A stretch of 34,442 nt of DNA from Candidatus Kapaibacterium sp. Lineage in GTDB: Bacteria; Bacteroidota; Ignavibacteria; Palsa-1295. The DNA is taken from positions 1-34,442 of the forward strand of contig JADGPZ010000015.1 in assembly GCA_017882165.1 (NCBI GenBank). The letters run 5' to 3'. The position numbers and the translations under genes are program-made. The notes beneath the pieces were generated by a model. It did not search any database. It worked only from the letters and a program-made list of their open reading frames with translations, and was not told the DNA's origin. This document shows positions 25,912 to 34,442 of the stretch, piece by piece; positions within the stretch are counted from its first letter, which is position 1; each line of letters starts with the position of its first letter.

Positions 25912-28437
25912 ATGCATCGCCCCGCCCTCTTGACTGCGATTGCACTCGGCGCAGGAATCGCTGCGCAGAATCTAGCCCCATCCTTTTTTCAAGGCACGGG
26001 GCTTTTGATTGCGATCGGCCTTATGATGGCTCTTATCGTGATCCGTTTTAATCGTGGGTCTTCTCCCCAATTATTGTTTTTTGGTGGAAGTATCGTAGCA
26101 ATCGTGTTGCTCGGCGGCGTACTCGCATCAACGAATCGCGCAAGCTACCAGGAGACATTCCTCTCGCGCCTCTCCCAGGTCACAGCCAGATTCCCTTCCA
26201 CAACCACATCCGTGGCGTCTCCACCACAGACTGTCGAGATCTCCGGACGTGTTCAGGATGTCCGCGAAACAGAATCAGGATATTTGTGTACGGTCGAACT
26301 GGACTCGATAAGAATTACGTCCGGAAATGCTCTCGCCGCCCATGATCGCGTACTCGTTCGTCTTTCAAAAGGTGCGATTGGGTTGACTGCGATACCTCCC
26401 CTTGGAAGTTCGATTCGCGTCTTCGGTTCTCTCGAACCGTTTCACGGCCCGACGAATCCGCACGAGTATGCCGCGAGCCTCGCGCTGCAAGCACAAACAG
26501 AGACGTCGGCCATTGTCAATGTCCGGTCCGGCTATGACATTGACGTACTGGAGTCGCAAACGCCCTCGATCTGGTCGCGCCTCACGGAGACGGCGGAGGG
26601 AGTACACGCATGGATCGCCGCGCAACTCGATACGGCAATTCGAGACGTGCCATCGCGAGGTTTCGTCAAGGCCGTCGTGCTCGGCGATCGCGGCGATATG
26701 ACGCGCGAGACGCTCGACGATTTCACCACGAGCGGTGTCGCGCATATCCTCGCCGTGAGCGGCTTCAATGTCGCGATCGTTTCTATCGTGATCGCGCAAC
26801 TTCTTCGGATCTTCGGCATCTATTGGCATCGCCCACGGACGGTCATCACTATGCTTGCGGTCTTTGTATATTGCGCCATTGTTGGGTGGCAACCAAGCGT
26901 TGTACGAGCGCTCTTTATGATCGAACTGTATCTGCTCGCCATCCTGCTCGAACGCAAGCCCGACCCGTTGAACATCATTGCAAGCGCCGCAGCGATCGAG
27001 TTGCTGCTGCGGCCAGCAGACCTCTTCGATGTCAGCTTTCAGTTGTCGTATGCGGCCGTGTTGGGTCTTATCCTGATTGCACCGCAGATTCGGAGATTGT
27101 TGGGGCTCAACAGCGATGACGACATACAGGCGAGATCTCGGCTACTCCGCAATCGCCATTTTCGCCGATTCGTCGAAGCTGCCGCACTTAGTCTTGGTGC
27201 ATCTATTGCATCGTATCCTGTTATTGCCGCGCATTTTTATCGCATCTCGCTGGTCGGGCTTGTCGCGAATCTTCCCGCCATTCCTCTATCGGCACTTATC
27301 ACTGCGCTCGGCTTCCTGCTCATTCCACTCACCGCGCTCTCGACATACTTAGGACATCTCTATGGCGATGCCGCCACTTACATGACGAACGTGCTTCTGC
27401 TGCTTACCAAACTCAGCGCCCATTTGCCACACGCTTCGCGCGCGGCAGCAGCACCGACATGGATTTACCTCGCCTTCCTTGCCTCTGCGGTCGTGTACAC
27501 ACTGCGAGCGTGGACTCCGAAGCAATTCGTCGCTCGCCTCGTCATGTCCCTCGCATGTTATTTCGCGCTCGCGATGCCTCGCGTTCCATTCGCGGACTCG
27601 GTCCTGGAATCGAACGGTGGCAAGCTACAAGTCCTCTTCTTCGATGTTGGCGAGGGCGATTGTATTTACTTCCGAACGCCGGGCGGCAATTCCTACCTTG
27701 TGGATTTTGGCAGAATGGAGTTGTCCGGCACGGCACGAGCGGAACAAACTGTGCTGCCATTCCTGCGGGCAGAGAACAGTACCGATATGATGGCCGGATT
27801 CATCAGCCACATGCACAGCGATCACTTCGGCGGCGCACCGACGATTCTGGAGCACGCCAGCGTCGCGCAATTGTTTACAAGCGGCGAACGCGTCAACGGA
27901 CACCTCGCCAACACACTTGAACGCAACGCGCACGCAAAGCAGACAGCAATGCGTGTGCTCACCTTGGGCGATACGTTGCAGCTCGACACTTCTACCAACG
28001 TGCCCATCACACTCTACACGCTTCACCCCACGCGCTTCGAACTGGCCGGGCTGCACGCAAACTATGGCCTCAACACGAACAATGCTTCATTGGCGTTTAA
28101 GCTCGTCTATGGCCGCACCAGCTTTCTCTTCCTGAGCGATGTTGCGCCGAGCGATGAACGCGACATGGTACGTGCCTACGGTGGCTTTCTCGCGAGCGAT
28201 GTTGTCAAAGTCGCTCATCACGGGAGCGTCACAAATTCATCACCGGAATTTGTCGAGGCCGCACATGCCAAGTATGCCGTCATTTCGGTCGGCTCCAACA
28301 ATCGCTTCGGTCATCCCGCACCAGCCGTGGTCAAAAGGTGGATGGCTTGCGGCACCACCGTTCGACGAACCGATCGCGATGGCGCCATCCTCCTTGCGAG
28401 CGATGGAAACCGAGTCCAGCAAGTGGATTGGAAATAG
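25912..28437 (+). CDS. comEC: ComEC/Rec2-family DNA internalisation protein
   Basis: Competence domain DDFTTSGVAHILAVSGFNVAIVSIVIAQLLR and C-terminal metallo-beta-lactamase-like domain LFFDVGEGDCIYFRTPGGNSYLVDFG...ISHMHSDHFGGAPTIL...VVKVAHHGS. Confidence 0.93.
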   Translation: MHRPALLTAIALGAGIAAQNLAPSFFQGTGLLIAIGLMMALIVIRFNRGSSPQLLFFGGSIVAIVLLGGVLASTNRASYQETFLSRLSQVTARFPSTTTSVASPPQTVEISGRVQDVRETESGYLCTVELDSIRITSGNALAAHDRVLVRLSKGAIGLTAIPPLGSSIRVFGSLEPFHGPTNPHEYAASLALQAQTETSAIVNVRSGYDIDVLESQTPSIWSRLTETAEGVHAWIAAQLDTAIRDVPSRGFVKAVVLGDRGDMTRETLDDFTTSGVAHILAVSGFNVAIVSIVIAQLLRIFGIYWHRPRTVITMLAVFVYCAIVGWQPSVVRALFMIELYLLAILLERKPDPLNIIASAAAIELLLRPADLFDVSFQLSYAAVLGLILIAPQIRRLLGLNSDDDIQARSRLLRNRHFRRFVEAAALSLGASIASYPVIAAHFYRISLVGLVANLPAIPLSALITALGFLLIPLTALSTYLGHLYGDAATYMTNVLLLLTKLSAHLPHASRAAAAPTWIYLAFLASAVVYTLRAWTPKQFVARLVMSLACYFALAMPRVPFADSVLESNGGKLQVLFFDVGEGDCIYFRTPGGNSYLVDFGRMELSGTARAEQTVLPFLRAENSTDMMAGFISHMHSDHFGGAPTILEHASVAQLFTSGERVNGHLANTLERNAHAKQTAMRVLTLGDTLQLDTSTNVPITLYTLHPTRFELAGLHANYGLNTNNASLAFKLVYGRTSFLFLSDVAPSDERDMVRAYGGFLASDVVKVAHHGSVTNSSPEFVEAAHAKYAVISVGSNNRFGHPAPAVVKRWMACGTTVRRTDRDGAILLASDGNRVQQVDWK

Positions 28438-28443
28438 GCAGTT

Positions 28444-29652
28444 TTATGCCGCCACCGCCTCCTTCAGCAATCCCAACTCAGTGCCAATCTTTGTAAATGC
28501 CGCAATCGCCTTGTCAAGATGTGCCCGCTCATGCGCGGCCGAAATCTGGACCCGGATGCGCGCCTGCCCCTTCGCGACGACCGGATAGAAGAATCCTGTA
28601 ACAAAGATGCCTTCGTCCTGCAACCGAGAAGCGAACTTCTGCGCCAGCGGCGCATCGTAGAGCATGATCGGCACGATGGGATGCACGCCCGGCTTGATGT
28701 CGAATCCAGCAGCCGTCATCTGCTCGCGGAAGTAGGTCGTGTTGGCTTCGAGCTTGTCGCGCAACTCGGTCGTCTCCTCCAGCATTTGCAGGACTTGCAG
28801 CGCAGCACCGGCAATCGGTGGCGGCAAGGTGTTCGAGAAAAGATACGGACGCGAACGCTGACGCAGCATGTCGATGATCTCCTGGCGGCCAGAAGTGAAT
28901 CCACCCGCCGCGCCACCCAAGGCTTTGCCGAGCGTGGAGGTGATAATGTCGACACGTCCCATCACGCCGCAGTGCTCGATCGAACCACGACCCGTCTTGC
29001 CAACAAATCCGGTCGCGTGCGAATCGTCCACCATGACGAGCGCTTCGTGTTTATCTGCAAGATCGCAAATCTCGGCAAGTTTCGCGATGTCACCATCCAT
29101 CGAGAAGACGCCATCGGTCACGATCACGCGACGGCGGCAGGACGCGGCATCCTTAAGCTGTTGTTCGAGATCGGCCATATCCGCGTGCTTGTAGCGGAAT
29201 CGCTTGGCCTTTGCCAAACGGACACCATCGATGATCGAAGCGTGATTCAGCTCGTCGGAAATGATCGCATCATCCTCACCGAAAAGCGGCTCGAAGATGC
29301 CGCCATTCGCATCGAAGCAGGCGACGTAGAGGATGGTGTCATCGGTCTTGAGGAAGTGCGAGACTTCGCGCTCCAGCTCCTTGTGCAAATCTTGCGTGCC
29401 ACAGATAAAGCGGACACTGGACATGCCGTAGCCATGCGAATCGAGCGTCCGGTGCGCCGCCTCGATCACTTTTGGATGCGACGAGAGCCCGAGATAGTTG
29501 TTCGCGCAAAAGTTGAGAACCGTGCCGGGGCGGCCCTTCACGCGAATCTCGACGCCCTGTGGCGTTTCAATCTCGCGCTCGTTCTTGTAAAGGCCCGCTT
29601 CGCGAATGGCGTGGAGTTCGTCGGCTAATGCTTGTTTGACTTTTCCGTACAT
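28444..29652 (-). CDS. kbl: Glycine C-acetyltransferase (2-amino-3-ketobutyrate CoA ligase)
   Basis: [48 protein letters not shown]...[50 protein letters not shown]. Confidence 0.93.
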   Translation of the reverse strand: MYGKVKQALADELHAIREAGLYKNEREIETPQGVEIRVKGRPGTVLNFCANNYLGLSSHPKVIEAAHRTLDSHGYGMSSVRFICGTQDLHKELEREVSHFLKTDDTILYVACFDANGGIFEPLFGEDDAIISDELNHASIIDGVRLAKAKRFRYKHADMADLEQQLKDAASCRRRVIVTDGVFSMDGDIAKLAEICDLADKHEALVMVDDSHATGFVGKTGRGSIEHCGVMGRVDIITSTLGKALGGAAGGFTSGRQEIIDMLRQRSRPYLFSNTLPPPIAGAALQVLQMLEETTELRDKLEANTTYFREQMTAAGFDIKPGVHPIVPIMLYDAPLAQKFASRLQDEGIFVTGFFYPVVAKGQARIRVQISAAHERAHLDKAIAAFTKIGTELGLLKEAVAA

Positions 29653-29816
29653 AAATTTCGTGGTTTGAACGCGGCCCTTAACAATTATTGTGAACAAAGG
29701 TTATTCAAACTTTTCCGCACGGATTTCTCTTATCAGGACGCTTCCCAAGGGCCCCTTCTGGGGCGCGTGTTGAAGCCCGGATTTCATTGTCGTCGAGCCT
29801 TACAAATTTTCATTTC

Positions 29817-30731
29817 ATGGACCTATCCTTTATTACCCACACCTGGTGGGGCGCCGCGCTGTTTATCATTGTTTGCGGGCACATCACGATCATGTGTACC
29901 TCGCTCTATTTGCACCGCTCTATCACGCACGCGGGTGTGACGTTCAATCCAGTCATTAGCTTTGCCATGCGAATGTGGCTCTGGTTCTTCACTGGCATGA
30001 GCACGAAGCATTGGGTCGCGGTGCATCGCAAGCACCACGTCTTTACCGATACCGATGGCGACCCGCACTCGCCTGTCCTGAATGGCTGGGCACAGATCAT
30101 GTTCTTTGGTGTGAAGTATTATCGCGCGGCGTATCAAGATCCTGCCTCAATGGCGCAGTACACCACCGGCTGCCCCGACGATTGGGTCGAGCGACACATC
30201 TTCGAGCCGCATAAGTACACGGGTCCGGTTTTACTTCTCATTCTCAACGTGCTGCTGTTTGGCTTCATCGCGGGACCCGCGATATGGCTCGGACAAGTTT
30301 TGTGGGTTCCGTTCTGGGCCGCCGGTGTCGTCAATGGTCTCGGCCACACGATTGGCTACCGGAATTACAAAGTCAAAGACGCGAGCCGGAACATCATCCC
30401 CCTCGGACTCCTGCTTTCCGGCGAAGAGCTGCACAACAACCACCACAAATATCCATCGAGCGCAAAGTTCTCGAAGCGCTGGTTCGAGTTCGATATGGGA
30501 TGGAATTACATACAAACATTGCGCCTCTTTGGGCTTGCTCGCGTGAACATGGTGCAGACTGGCCTTGCGGACTTCAAAGAGCGCGCTCGCGTGAGATCAT
30601 TGGTGATCTCACAGGCCGCACTGCACGCGCGAGAGGCTGCAATCGAGCGCGTCCACACTGCCACAGATGCAGCGAAGGATATGGCACAAGCCGCCACCGC
30701 GCCAGCCGTTGCACAACCAGCAAAAATGTAG
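29817..30731 (+). CDS. Acyl-CoA/fatty acid desaturase (membrane di-iron)
   Basis: Histidine boxes LHRSITH, HRKHHVFTD, and ELHNNHHKYP. Confidence 0.9.
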   Translation: MDLSFITHTWWGAALFIIVCGHITIMCTSLYLHRSITHAGVTFNPVISFAMRMWLWFFTGMSTKHWVAVHRKHHVFTDTDGDPHSPVLNGWAQIMFFGVKYYRAAYQDPASMAQYTTGCPDDWVERHIFEPHKYTGPVLLLILNVLLFGFIAGPAIWLGQVLWVPFWAAGVVNGLGHTIGYRNYKVKDASRNIIPLGLLLSGEELHNNHHKYPSSAKFSKRWFEFDMGWNYIQTLRLFGLARVNMVQTGLADFKERARVRSLVISQAALHAREAAIERVHTATDAAKDMAQAATAPAVAQPAKM

Positions 30732-30776
30732 CCAACTTCGAAGTGAACTGTGATCGGTGTTCGCAGGTTTTGTAAC

Positions 30777-31961
30777 ATGCGAATTTCACTCCGGTCTCTT
30801 ACGTGTTTATTTTTCATCGGTATTGCGATCTTTGGGATTTCCCAAGGATCGAGTGCCCAAGGTCCATTTACTGGCAAACCACAATATCAGATTGAGGTTC
30901 GCCGCGCCGATACGGTGATGGGCCGAATCATCGTCGAACTGTTTCCCGCGATTGCGCCGTTGGCTGTGGAGAACTGGGACAGTCTGGTCGCCATTCACTT
31001 TTATGATTCCACAGCGTTTCACCGCGTTATTCCGGGCTTCATGATCCAGGGCGGCGATCCGAATTCGAGGAGCGGTGATTCCACGACATGGGGTTATGGC
31101 GACCCATCGCAGCAGCCCGTGGACGCGGAGTTCAGTGCCGTCTCCCACCGTCGCGGGATTCTATCCGCTGCGCGCGCAACCGATCCCAACAGCGCGACGT
31201 CACAGTATTTTATCTGCGTTGCAAATTCAACCTATCTCGATCGGCAGTACTCTGTCTATGGACATGTGATTCAAGGGATGAGCGTCGCGGATTCTGTCGT
31301 CATGGCTCCTCGCAATACGACGACCAATCGTCCATACAATAAGATTACGATGTTCATCACGCGCATCGGTTCCAACGACAGCCTCACACCAACGCCAACA
31401 CTTGCGCTTCCCGCAGACGGATCGTCCAACGGCACTTCTCTCAAAGCAACGATGCGCTGGCATTTAGTCCCCGGCGCAATGATGTACGAGCTGCAAATGG
31501 CGACCGACACCTCGTTCGCAAATATCATCATTGATAGCACCTTCAATCAGATTGATACGATCGAGTCGGTCAGTAAGCTGAGGAATGGCACGACCTACTA
31601 CTGGCACGTGCTGGCGAACAACGGCGGCCACGTAAGTGAGTATTCTCCGACATGGAAATTCATCGTCGCCTCGCTTGGAGTCGCAGAATCCAGTCCCGTC
31701 GAGTTGTATCTCAGCGAACCTCTCCCCAATCCATCCAAGAGTGGCACGATGATCGGCTTTCATCTGGATCGAGAAGCGGATGTCCACCTGACCGTTCAGG
31801 ATATGCTTGGCCGGACGACTCTCACCTTGCTTGACAGTAAAACCCTCGCGAGTGGCGATCATCAAATCGCAATTCCAGCAAGCACCCTGCTTCCCGGCAT
31901 TTACATTTGCCGAATGGAATGCCAAGGCAAAGTCATCTCGAAGAAGCTCGTGGTAGAGTAG
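30777..31961 (+). CDS. Secreted cyclophilin-type peptidyl-prolyl isomerase with beta-sandwich (FN3-like) region and T9SS-like C-terminal domain
   Basis: Signal MRISLRSLTCLFFIGIAIFGISQGSSAQ; FHRVIPGFMIQGGDPNSRSGDSTTWGYG...SQYFICVANSTYLDRQYSVYGHVIQGMSVAD; C-terminus LSEPLPNPSKSGTMIGFHLDREADVHLTVQDMLGRTTLTLLDSKTLASGDHQIAIPASTLLPGIYICRMECQGKVISKKLVVE. Confidence 0.88.
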   Translation: MRISLRSLTCLFFIGIAIFGISQGSSAQGPFTGKPQYQIEVRRADTVMGRIIVELFPAIAPLAVENWDSLVAIHFYDSTAFHRVIPGFMIQGGDPNSRSGDSTTWGYGDPSQQPVDAEFSAVSHRRGILSAARATDPNSATSQYFICVANSTYLDRQYSVYGHVIQGMSVADSVVMAPRNTTTNRPYNKITMFITRIGSNDSLTPTPTLALPADGSSNGTSLKATMRWHLVPGAMMYELQMATDTSFANIIIDSTFNQIDTIESVSKLRNGTTYYWHVLANNGGHVSEYSPTWKFIVASLGVAESSPVELYLSEPLPNPSKSGTMIGFHLDREADVHLTVQDMLGRTTLTLLDSKTLASGDHQIAIPASTLLPGIYICRMECQGKVISKKLVVE

Positions 31962-31979
31962 CCCGCGTAGCCAACAATC

Positions 31980-33401
31980 CTACAAATGGATCGCCTCGCC
32001 TTCCGCAACGGAGGCGGCTTCCATCACGGCTTCCGACCACGTTGGGTGCGGGTGAATCGTCTTCGTAAGCGACATGCCCGTAGCGCCGTGGGCGCGGGCG
32101 ATGACAATCTCCTCTAGCATTTCGGCCGCTTCGTAGCCAATGATGTGCGCGCCTAATATCTCATCGTACTTCGTGCCGATGATGAGCTTGACGAAGCCCT
32201 CAGTTTCGCCCATCGCACGTGCTTTGCCGAGCGCCGTGAATGGGAATTTGCCGATCTTATACTCGATGCCGGCTTCCTTCGCGGCACGTTCCGTCATGCC
32301 GACCGATGCGACCTGTGGCTGGCAATAGGTGCAGCCTGGAATGTTATCGTAATCAAGTGGCTGCGGATGGTGACCCGCGATATGCTCGGCGGAGATGATG
32401 CCTTCGTGCGTCGCCACATGCGCGAGCCACGGCGGACCGGCAACATCGCCAACAGCGTATATGCCATCGACTTGGGCGCCGGGGGCGGCGCCCACCACGC
32501 GCATGAACTCATCGACATCGACGAAGCCCTTCGTCATCTTCACGCCAAGCTTCTCAAGTCCGATATTTTCCGTGTTGCCCTGCACGCCGATCGCAACCAG
32601 CACGCACTCGGCTTCCAGCACCTGCTTCTTGCCGTCGGCGGACTCGATCTCTACTTTGGTGGTCTTCTTTTCCAGCTTGACGGAATTGACCTTGGTCTTC
32701 GTGTAAAGCTGATAGCCTTGCTTCTTGTAAATCTTCTCGATCTCCGTCGAAACCTCTGTGTCTTCGATCGGCAGGACATTCGGCATCATCTCGACGACCG
32801 AGACTTTCGTGCCAAAGGTCTTGTAAAAGTAGGCGAACTCCATTCCGATCGCGCCCGCGCCGATGATCGTCATGGATTCCGGAATGTGGTCCATAATCAT
32901 TGCTTCCGTTGAGGAGAGCACTTGCTTACCATCCGGCTTGAGATTGGGAAGCATGCGCGCGCGCGCGCCTGTCGCGAGCACGATGTTCTTCGCCGTGACC
33001 GTTCGCTTTGCTCCATCGGCACCGGTCACTTCGATCGAGTTCTTGCCCGTCAGTACGCCGAAGCCTTTGATTGACTCAACTTTATTCTTGCGAAAAAGAA
33101 ACTCGATGCCTTTGACGACGCGGTCCGAGACATCGCGCGAGCGCTTGATGACGCGCGTGAAGTCGACGCGGAGATTGTCATATGAGATGCCCCACTCTTC
33201 GGGCGCGACCTGCATCGTGTGATAGATCTCGGCGTTCTTGAGCAGCGCCTTCGTCGGGATGCAGCCCCAATTCAGGCAGATGCCGCCGAGGCGGTCGCGC
33301 TCCACACACGCAACCTTGAGCCCAAGCTGTGCCGATCGAATAGCTGCCGGATAACCGCCCGGACCACCGCCGAGCACGATAACGTCAAAGTCAAAAGCCA
33401 T
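31980..33401 (-). CDS. lpdA: Dihydrolipoyl dehydrogenase
   Basis: FDVIVLGGGPGGYPAAIRSAQLGLKVACVERDRLGGICLNWGCIPTKALL; NAD-binding TIIGAGAIGMEFAYFY; C-terminal HIIGYEAAEMLEEIVIARAHGAT...IHPHPTWSEAVMEAA. Confidence 0.95.
   Translation of the reverse strand: MAFDFDVIVLGGGPGGYPAAIRSAQLGLKVACVERDRLGGICLNWGCIPTKALLKNAEIYHTMQVAPEEWGISYDNLRVDFTRVIKRSRDVSDRVVKGIEFLFRKNKVESIKGFGVLTGKNSIEVTGADGAKRTVTAKNIVLATGARARMLPNLKPDGKQVLSSTEAMIMDHIPESMTIIGAGAIGMEFAYFYKTFGTKVSVVEMMPNVLPIEDTEVSTEIEKIYKKQGYQLYTKTKVNSVKLEKKTTKVEIESADGKKQVLEAECVLVAIGVQGNTENIGLEKLGVKMTKGFVDVDEFMRVVGAAPGAQVDGIYAVGDVAGPPWLAHVATHEGIISAEHIAGHHPQPLDYDNIPGCTYCQPQVASVGMTERAAKEAGIEYKIGKFPFTALGKARAMGETEGFVKLIIGTKYDEILGAHIIGYEAAEMLEEIVIARAHGATGMSLTKTIHPHPTWSEAVMEAASVAEGEAIHL
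32473..32501 (-). repeat. 29-bp CGCGTGG-hairpin repeat, copy C (in frame inside lpdA)
   Basis: Minus strand CGCGTGGTGGGCGCCGCCCCCGGCGCCCA; encodes RVVGAAPGAQ. Confidence 0.75.
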
Positions 33402-33413
33402 GTGTGTTGCTAA

Positions 33414-33437
33414 AGTGCTGAGTCCTCAGTGCTGAGT
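33414..33437. repeat. Short direct repeat agtgctgagt x2 upstream of lpdA
   Basis: agtgctgagt at 33414-33423 and 33428-33437, separated by cctc. Confidence 0.5.
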
Positions 33438-33646
33438 GTCCCATAATGAGACGCGTGTGCCCCATAGTGTGCAAAAATACGACACACTTGCTCGCAGCCC
33501 TGTCGCATCTCAAGATTTTTCACTGATTACGGCGAAAAGTGGTATTAGTTCTAAACCATCCGGTGAAAAGTCTCGTCTGTAGCTTGTTGCGGGTTTCATT
33601 CATTGCGGTTTCGGGGTCGCCTGTGGGACTGCGAGAAAAGACGACG

Positions 33647-34411
33647 ATGCACGAGTACTTACTACGCCGGTTCATCGGGCTGCTAATCGCGCCACTCATG
33701 TGCGTGAGCGGATTGCGTGCGCAAGAGTCAACACGCGATGTGCCCGCACTCGCCGTTCTTTCGCCACCAACTTTCACGGACATTCATCCTGCGGTGATTC
33801 CCGCTTCGGAATGGATCGCGATGCCAACGGTTCGCATCCCCCCGGTCTTGCAGCCACCACCCGGACTTCGCATCGAGCTTTCCTTTGCACCGCCAGTAAA
33901 TAATATGCCGACCGACCCATACCAAATGGGAAAGTACGGACGCCTCAGTCTGGACTACACACGCCTTACGCGGTTCGATGGAACCGATCTCGGTGTCATG
34001 CTCCAGGCGTTGCATGTTGCACACCACCTGCTCCTCTACTCCGCTGGCTTTACGAGTGACATCAACAAAGATGGGATGTTCTTGCTGACGGCCGGCCTCG
34101 CACACTATCAAACCGGCAACGCACCGACTGAGCCGTTCGTCGATGCACCGTTCATCCGGTTCCGGATGCAATCCTTGCGAGAGGATCCGATGATGGTGCA
34201 GTTCGATCCGCCGGACTTCTTTGCCTACTCTGAGATAGAAACTACGATGCACTTCCGGGCATACATCTCCGGCACGATCGGACTTGGACTGCGCCTCTCC
34301 CCCATGCTGCGTGTCATCGGCGGATTCCAACATACGGAGTTTATCATGCCCACCGAGCAAGCCGTCCGCATCGTCGATGGCCTGCAAGGGATCGTGCAGT
34401 GGGGAATGTAA
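33647..34411 (+). CDS. Exported protein of unknown function, possibly outer-membrane beta-barrel-like
   Basis: Signal MHEYLLRRFIGLLIAPLMCVSGLRAQ from ATG at 33647; alternating aromatic/hydrophobic segments toward C-terminus. Confidence 0.65.
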   Translation: MHEYLLRRFIGLLIAPLMCVSGLRAQESTRDVPALAVLSPPTFTDIHPAVIPASEWIAMPTVRIPPVLQPPPGLRIELSFAPPVNNMPTDPYQMGKYGRLSLDYTRLTRFDGTDLGVMLQALHVAHHLLLYSAGFTSDINKDGMFLLTAGLAHYQTGNAPTEPFVDAPFIRFRMQSLREDPMMVQFDPPDFFAYSEIETTMHFRAYISGTIGLGLRLSPMLRVIGGFQHTEFIMPTEQAVRIVDGLQGIVQWGM

Positions 34412-34418
34412 GGAACAG

Positions 34419-34442
34419 ATGAAATATGAAGTATGAAATATG
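34419..34442. repeat. Short tandem repeat (atgaaatatgaagtatgaaatatg) at right window edge
   Basis: Repeated (a/g)tatga(a) units continuing to the window end. Confidence 0.5.

Noticed and set aside
28519-29628. 369-aa plus-strand ORF
   Set aside because: Antisense to kbl, which is strongly supported.
1-34442. CRISPR arrays, toxin-antitoxin or phage-defence operons, retrons, integrases
   Set aside because: No regularly spaced repeats and no recognisable defence, integrase, reverse transcriptase or transposase ORF found on either strand.

Overview
About 34 kb of ordinary-looking bacterial chromosome with high coding density. Gene content (type IX secretion C-terminal domains, TAnnTTTG-like promoters, IgGFc-binding-like secreted proteins) suggests the Bacteroidota/Chlorobi-Ignavibacteria-Kapabacteria side of the tree; this placement is inference. 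I support about 20 CDSs. These include a 7TM+GAF sensor running off the left edge that is absent from the supplied ORF track, a SUI1/YciH factor, a rhomboid-like pseudoprotease, GcdH-like acyl-CoA dehydrogenase, an ECF sigma factor with an overlapping microprotein gene, Aat, a VWA-OmpA protein, a TPPII-like subtilase, DprA, LpxD, Dtd, ComEC, Kbl, a fatty acid desaturase, a secreted cyclophilin and LpdA. At least five secreted proteins have T9SS-like C-termini. I see no CRISPR array, rRNA, phage or complete transposon. The most unusual signal is a set of small palindromic repeats. One 29-bp family, CGCGTGG-TGGGCGNC-N6-GNCGCCCA on the minus strand, occurs three times with a compensatory stem change; one copy sits just after the dprA stop and two lie in frame inside lpxD and lpdA, where each coincides with a local peptide expansion. 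A second, 38-bp palindromic repeat occurs in the 5' leader of a DUF1761 gene and in frame inside the subtilase gene; its two copies differ by one base, in the apical loop. Together these resemble protein-coding palindromic elements (Rickettsia RPE/REP-like). All database-level statements are unverified.
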